Positions 58,399 through 64,000 of a stretch of DNA of 64,000 nt are shown one piece after another. A model generated the notes under the pieces. The model had not been told where the DNA came from. It ran no database searches and saw only the letters and a program-made list of their open reading frames with translations. This DNA is from Culex pipiens pallens (taxonomy: Eukaryota > Arthropoda > Insecta > Diptera > Culicidae). The first letter of the stretch is position 1; each line of letters opens with the position of its first letter. The translations under genes and the position numbers were made by a program. Location: contig NC_068938.1 in NCBI RefSeq assembly GCF_016801865.2, forward strand, positions 188,924,850 to 188,988,849. Reading direction: 5' to 3'.

Positions 58399-59865
58399 GC
58401 TGTTTACACTTAAAAAATATAAAAATAGAACGCAAAAAAAATCGTTGTTTTATTTGTTTTTTAAAAATAAAAAATGGCAGAAATTTTAATTCCGTTAACA
58501 TAAGCAAAAAAAAAAACAGTCGTTTGAAGAACAATAATTTATTAATTATTAATAAAAAATTGATCTTCCAACCAGCACAAAACCATGACTTTTGCCTTTC
58601 TGTTTTGAAAATTTGTATTTTTTTCTGGCGAAATGGCAAGTCCACACAGAAAAAAAATAATACTGAATGTTACATCATTAATCATGTAACACTTTTACAC
58701 GTCATTAATCATTGAAATTTAAATGTGATTTAATGTAATTTTGCAACGAATCATACGTAAGAACATTATTTTACGTGTGATTCATACGATTACATCGAAT
58801 CTTATGTTAACATGAACCGAGTTTACATGTGATTTATATTTTTCTAGTTGAGTAGGGGAACAGCATCTAATTAAATCGCACCCATTGACCTGCCAAAAAT
58901 ACGAGAAGTTCCCCTAAATTCTCATTTTTTTCTGTGGAATTAAAACTGTACATAAAATTAACTGTAAAAAATACATACATCAGAAAGTGAACAAATTTAA
59001 TGAAGAAATTGATAGAAAAATAAGGAAAAAAACATATAGAAAAAATTGGAAATAAAATAAAAAGTAAAAAATAAAAATAAAAATTTAAACAAACAAACAA
59101 ACGCATAAACAACAAAACGTCAAACAACTTTTTTTGATTGAGCAAACTTCTGACAAATAAATATCTTTTTCGACCGCGAGTCTATCAACATGCACTCAAT
59201 AAAAAAACATGTGTGCGGCATTGAAAATATTCAACAACCACCAAGGAAAAAAAAAACAGCAACAACAAACATATTTTGCTTGACGCACTAGCACCAAGTG
59301 TTAACAAGTTGTTAAAATTTTACGCCAATCACCTTGTTGATACAATAATAATATGTTCTTTTTTTTTATTATTAAAACCTGTGCGCCGAGAGCGTTGAAG
59401 GTCGAGTTCGTCAATTATATTAGGGGGAAGGAGTTTGAATGAAAAGTGCACATTTTCACAGTTCATTTAATTTGATGGGGGGAATGTTAATAGAACTCGA
59501 TAGACCTGAGACTCTTGACTTTAAAATAAATTTTTATTAATTTTTTTTAATAATACTATTGTATAATGTAAAATGTCCCTATACTGGGTCTAGTACAAAT
59601 ATTGGGCCCAAGCGCAGAATTACGTTGATTTAATCGATTTTTAAATAATTCCTCGTGATTATTTGCTTGAAGATTTTTTTTAGAACCACTATCAAACTAC
59701 GATTTCTACACTCAGAACTGGACATCGGCATACGATAGGATAAAGAGCATGATTCCGTAGTAAAATGGTACTGTGTGCGGACTGAGAGGATAAATCCCGA
59801 AATTACTGAGTGTACTTTACTCATCGGTTCATCTTCAAAAAAAGTTCATCCATAAAAAAAAAGAA
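58399..59865. other. AT-rich non-coding
   Basis: 58640-58850 holds palindromic words (TTACATGTGATT, AATCACATTTAAATTTC, ACGTGTGATTCATACG), probably a MITE relative. No gene seen. Confidence 0.4.
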
Positions 59866-59942
59866 GTACCGGTACCGAGACTCGAGCCCAAGACCTTCGG
59901 CATATTGAACCGTGCCTTTGCCGTATGGGCCACCATGGTTCG
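59866..59942 (-). tRNA. tRNA-like segment, probable SINE head
   Basis: On the minus strand an A-box-like TGGCCCATACGGC and a B-box-like GGGCTCGAGTCTC sit at tRNA spacing. The anticodon-arm region CGGTTCAATATGCCG pairs by only three bases. Followed at lower coordinates by a T-run. A pseudogene or retroposon head is more likely than a gene. Confidence 0.4.
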
Positions 59943-61651
59943 GTGACTAAGAGGCGGTCATTTGTCCATATAAGCCACTCAATAGGATGAACTGTTCCAA
60001 TGAACGAATGAACACGCGAGAGGACTATACTCTCGCACTTTCCTCACGTTTCTTTTCGTGAGGACTATCCCCTCGTTCTTTAACTTTGGGTGTACAGAAC
60101 TTTGACAAAAAATCAGTTTTCTAGGCAAGTCCTCATTTCAGAATCAGATCCAAAAAAGGATTCATAACTTACTGACCGATTTCGTCTTTTTAAATATTTC
60201 CAAAATTTCTAAATACGCCAAAATATTGACTCATTTTACCAGCCATAAGTCCAAAAACTTAAATTTGGTTGGCCACTATTTCTTGAAAACTTTTCTACAA
60301 AGTCAAATAATCAAACCAACCAATGCCACCCCAGTTGACGGTGTCTGAATGAGAAAGAGCTTTTCTCAATGGATCCAGCATAGGAACTTCTACCCTATAT
60401 GTGTACCGAATTTTCGATTGCTATCCGCTGCGGATGTTCTGCCAAATTTACGTTTATCGATCGCGTTTCAGAGTGAAAGGGGGAAAAACACACAACAAAA
60501 TGAAAATCAAACGATTGAAAATCAAAACATCGCCCGTCAGTAGTCAGGAGTGAGTGTGGCAAAATCCGCGCCACTTTTCGCCTTCTGGCGTGATAAAACA
60601 CGTACGGCAGCATCCTAAAAATAAAACGCTCTGCCGCACTGGAAACGTCACGGTGGGTTAAATTTGGAAAATCGAAAATATTTTGACATTTTTGCAAATA
60701 GATTTCCGTGGAATGTTCGGGGTTGATTTTAACTTTTCAAGGTGTTTATATCTGGAAATATTAATTTGCCAACATTCTTTCCGTGCAGCGTGACACGACG
60801 CGACTCCTAGCTGAACATCCAGCAGAAGTGCAAAACATGTGTTCCCCGCAACGACACCCATCGACAACGTCCTGCTGAGTTTTGGGAGGGCAAAAATAAA
60901 TGAGAAATCGATTGGAGAACCATGCGCCAGCACCTGCACATCGCGCGCACATTCCCTCCCCAATGTCAACCTAAAAATAAAGACGCGCCACAGTCGCAAA
61001 CATTGCGGAATTGTGCCGACGATTGACGGCTAGCAAATGCGAATTCTTGGAGTGTTTTTCTTCGGCCTTAAGACATGTTGCGTCTCCACCATGAGTGAGT
61101 TTAAAATGTTACGTCATTTGTGGATGGTGCCCCATGTGGTCGTGTGCCAATTTTGCAATGTTTAGTCAATTTGTGCATCTTGTCAATCTTGTCAGCTCGT
61201 GTGACAGGGAAAATGCATGGAAATTGGAAATTTCCACTGGGATGCAGTAAATCAAGGCAGGACCTATTTTTATGACTGTTGCTTGGATGGCTAACGACGC
61301 TGAGTCAGCGTGTGTAATATCCGAACTAAAGGGTTCATACAAGTTTGTAGGATAATAAGGGTGATCTTGTCTTGTCTTCTATTAACAATAAATTGTTCAG
61401 AAAAGAGAAGACATTATGAAGTAACTTGTGCATAATTAAAATAATGCAATTTTTACAAATGGCTTGCCTAAGAATGTGACACGTTTTTCAAAACTCATCT
61501 TCAAAAGTCTATTCCTTAAAAAAAATATTTTACAACATTATTCATGGCATTCATTCTTTAGAGAAAGAATGAAATGTAAATTGTATGTAATGTAATGCAA
61601 TGTAAAATTACATCTAAAAAGAGGTATTGAATTTTCCATACGTCCTAGACT
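59943..61651. other. mixed stretch without a supported gene
   Basis: 60350-61100 is GC-richer with short frames on both strands and no recognised product. Confidence 0.35.
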
Positions 61652-62000
61652 ACAGAGCAAAAAATCCGATGGTAAAATCGTATGCAAAAGCATGCACATT
61701 ACCCTCGTTAAAATAAACACTTAATATTACACACTGCATGTACAATTTTTGCAAACACAAAAAAAGTTGCAATCGACGGGATTCAAACCCAGCACCAACA
61801 GTAAGGACTGGTGCCTTAGCCCACTCGGTCATCAGACCGATGAAAAGATGTAAGGATAAACGCATATATGAGCTTGACATTTCGGTCAAGTAGGTTTCCC
61901 ATACTGATGGGCTACATATTTCAGGGTGTAAAATCACATAAAATTGCATAAAATAATGCAATATTTATTTTACACATTTTTTTTTAGCTGTGAAATTTTT
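61652..62000 (-). repeat. tRNA-bearing repeat family R1, copy 5
   Basis: Collinear with 42353-42717: CAGAGCAAAAAATCCGATGG on the left, TTTTTTTAGCTGTG on the right. The tRNA-like core is at 61767-61840 (minus) with B box GGGTTTGAATCC; its A box is partly decayed (TGACCGAGTGGGC). Confidence 0.8.
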
Positions 62001-62153
62001 TAACTGACTTTTTTAAATGAAGTTGAAGATCGTTCATTAAAATCCTAGCTAACTTTTCAAAAGGTCGCAACCTTGCTTGAAAACGCTCAAGTTTATGTCT
62101 TCACTGCAAAAAAAAAAACATGATAATAAAATGTGTGGGAAGGTCTATTACGC

Positions 62154-63101
62154 GACAGAAGTGCGTAACTTTACCTCTTAAAATGTGTAATTTTACCACT
62201 TTTCTGGTGTAATGTAAAATTACATCATAAAAGAAGTCATATTCAACCTTCAATATTACAGCTTCCGAATTTACACATTTTTAACTGCATTGTTAAACAT
62301 AAAAAATGTAAATTTGGAAGGTATTATTCTGGAATGTTGGATATTACCTCTTTTATGATGTAATTTTACCTCAATGCAGAGTTAAAATTGTAATTACACT
62401 AGAGCAATTCAGGGCCAAAAACGGAATTTTAAGGAACTTTTTTCTCGACCCTCTCCGATTTCAATGAAACTTCGTGGACATGTAATCCTATATTTTGTAA
62501 GCTATTTTTGTGTATATGGAGCCAGTTTCACTCGATAAAGACATTTGAGAAGGCCGAAAAAAATACACTGAAAGAAAAAAACACGTTACTTTTATTGAAG
62601 GTGAGCCCACAATTATTTTTCCTTCAATAGCCTAAGAATGATACAAAAAGGCTCACGAAAAATGCAGGATTTACTGAAACTGTTTTTTTTTTAAAGCTCG
62701 GTAAACGTCAAAATTTTCAAAAAACCGAATAGAGGAATCGATTCTGGAGACAATTTTACATAAAAGTCTCCATATTGACCACTGTCCTTAATCCAATTCT
62801 TATGAAGTCACATCGGTTTTAAAAAGATAAATGTTGAAATAATTTTTGAATGTTTTTTAGGAGAATTGCTCCATCCTGCATTTTTATGAGTCTTTTTTAT
62901 TACATCTTAGGCTATTTTCACAAAAATTTTGAAAAAAAAAATCGTGGGCCTACATTAGCGTAGGATTACATGTCTACAAAGTTTCATTGAAATCGGAGAG
63001 TGTCCGGTACAACCGATTCCCTATTTGACATGGAATTGCTCATTTGAAAAGTGGTAAAATTAGACATTCTTAGAGGTAAAATTACACATTTTTTCTGACA
63101 A
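62154..63101. mobile_element. palindromic MITE-like element R6, outer layer
   Basis: The left end GTAACTTTACCTC with AATTTTACCACTTTTC and the reverse complement of the right end GTAATTTTACCTC with AATTTTACCACTTTTC form imperfect inverted ends. A second palindromic pair around 62200-62380 uses TTACATCATAAAAGA. It contains the element at 62402-63041. Confidence 0.6.
62402..63041. mobile_element. inverted-repeat element nested in R6 (640 bp)
   Basis: GAGCAATTC and GAATTGCTC are the outermost inverted bases. Longer inner arms match as well: CTCCGATTTCAATGAAACTT with GGACATGTAATCCTA, inverted near 62955-63000. The interior also has GCAGGAT/ATCCTGC blocks. Target duplication is unclear. Confidence 0.7.
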
Positions 63102-64000
63102 ACAAGATGTACCCATTTCCGACGCAACTGCATTGCAAAAAATGTTTTTGTTTATTTGTCTGTTTTTTTTTACAAATTTATCAATTGAAGATATTTTGGG
63201 TACAATTGATCTAGTTTCTTGGTCAAATTATGAAACCCCTGAAAAACTTTCTAATTCTTTCTAAAAAATTACACTTTTTTCATGCCGCTAAATAAAATGT
63301 AATAACTTCAAAAATATACTAAGCAATCAAGGATTATTAGCAAGAAGAGGATCATTTTATGATTGCTTTCATTTCACGGTTTCAAGCTACAAATTTTGAA
63401 AGCATGTTTTTTGTAAAAATTCCACAAAGTGAGAAAGGAACGCCTCAGTCACTAAATATAGGAAAATGATTCCTACATTAGTAATCAGGGATCTAAATTA
63501 ACCTTCATAAGGAAGCACCAGAATCCAAAATCGATCGGAACTTCCATGATTTAAAAAAATTGGTGATCACAAATTTGATAAATATCTGTTTTTATTTTTT
63601 TTATCACTATAACAATGCTTCCTTATTTTTTTAAGAGCGGGACAAATTTTTGGACCTAAGTTCAGACTCGATTATACGAAATCTCCAATATCCGCAATTT
63701 TTTTATAATCGAAAGTTTTGTGTGGACTTAGGACAATGGAGTGGAGACAGTACCATTTTTATGGTTCATTTCCTACATTTCCAACAGACAAAATTGCCTT
63801 AAACATCTTAAGTAAGAACAACGATCTAGGAAACGGAACTATTACCAAATAAACGGAGCTAATTTTCTACCAAACGCACTTGACCCCGTCAGAATAAAGT
63901 ATTACGAGTCTTAATAGAACTTAAAGAGTCTAGATCGCCACTGTGGTCCCAAATTACCCTTGACCAATATTATCCCATATAAGGTTCATAAAACATAAAC
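63102..64000. other. AT-rich non-coding to the window edge
   Basis: 63370-63545 is a diverged relative of 11760-11960. 63663-63740 (GACTCGATTATACGAAAT) is a remnant of the pogo-like family of 28179-28932. No gene seen. Confidence 0.4.

Overview
This window looks like eukaryotic, insect-type DNA. A culicine mosquito, probably Culex, is my best guess; that is an inference from the repeat style and was not checked against any database. It is AT-rich and dominated by transposable elements and satellites. The strongest coding sequence is a partial BEL/Pao retrotransposon Gag-Pol. There is also one short GC3-rich exon-like segment. No operons, rRNA genes or CRISPR arrays are present.

Layout. Positions 1-3155 hold the 5' part of a BEL/Pao LTR retrotransposon on the minus strand: LTR at 2784-3155, leader, then an open Gag-Pol frame of 740 codons running off the left edge. 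Positions 5224-8365 and 35184-41946 are two inverted copies of one satellite-carrying mobile element. Both share a unique end A (about 0.4 kb) and end B (about 0.45 kb), separated by an array of a 141-bp monomer: about 14 units in copy 1 and about 42 in copy 2. Copy 2 sits inside a dispersed repeat whose uninterrupted relative lies about 1 kb upstream, so the insertion ends can be read at near-base resolution. Positions 20641-22830 are a decamer-rich simple-sequence tract next to a second, 153-bp satellite (22880-24473).

Positions 26760-27360 are GC-rich and look like the 5' UTR and first coding exon of a plus-strand cellular gene (74 codons plus two bases, then a splice donor). At 45629, 18 kb downstream on the same strand, a pyrimidine tract followed by CAG directly abutting GTAAG matches a recursive-splicing ratchet point. 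Much of the right half could therefore be one long first intron filled with transposons.

The rest is a dense collection of short non-autonomous DNA elements with clear inverted ends (TAA/TTA, TTAA or TA target sites, several nested), a tRNA-headed SINE with a 7-bp target duplication, and five copies of a repeat of about 360 bp. Each of those five carries a tRNA-like segment with A box, B box and T-run. Remaining stretches show no gene that I can support.
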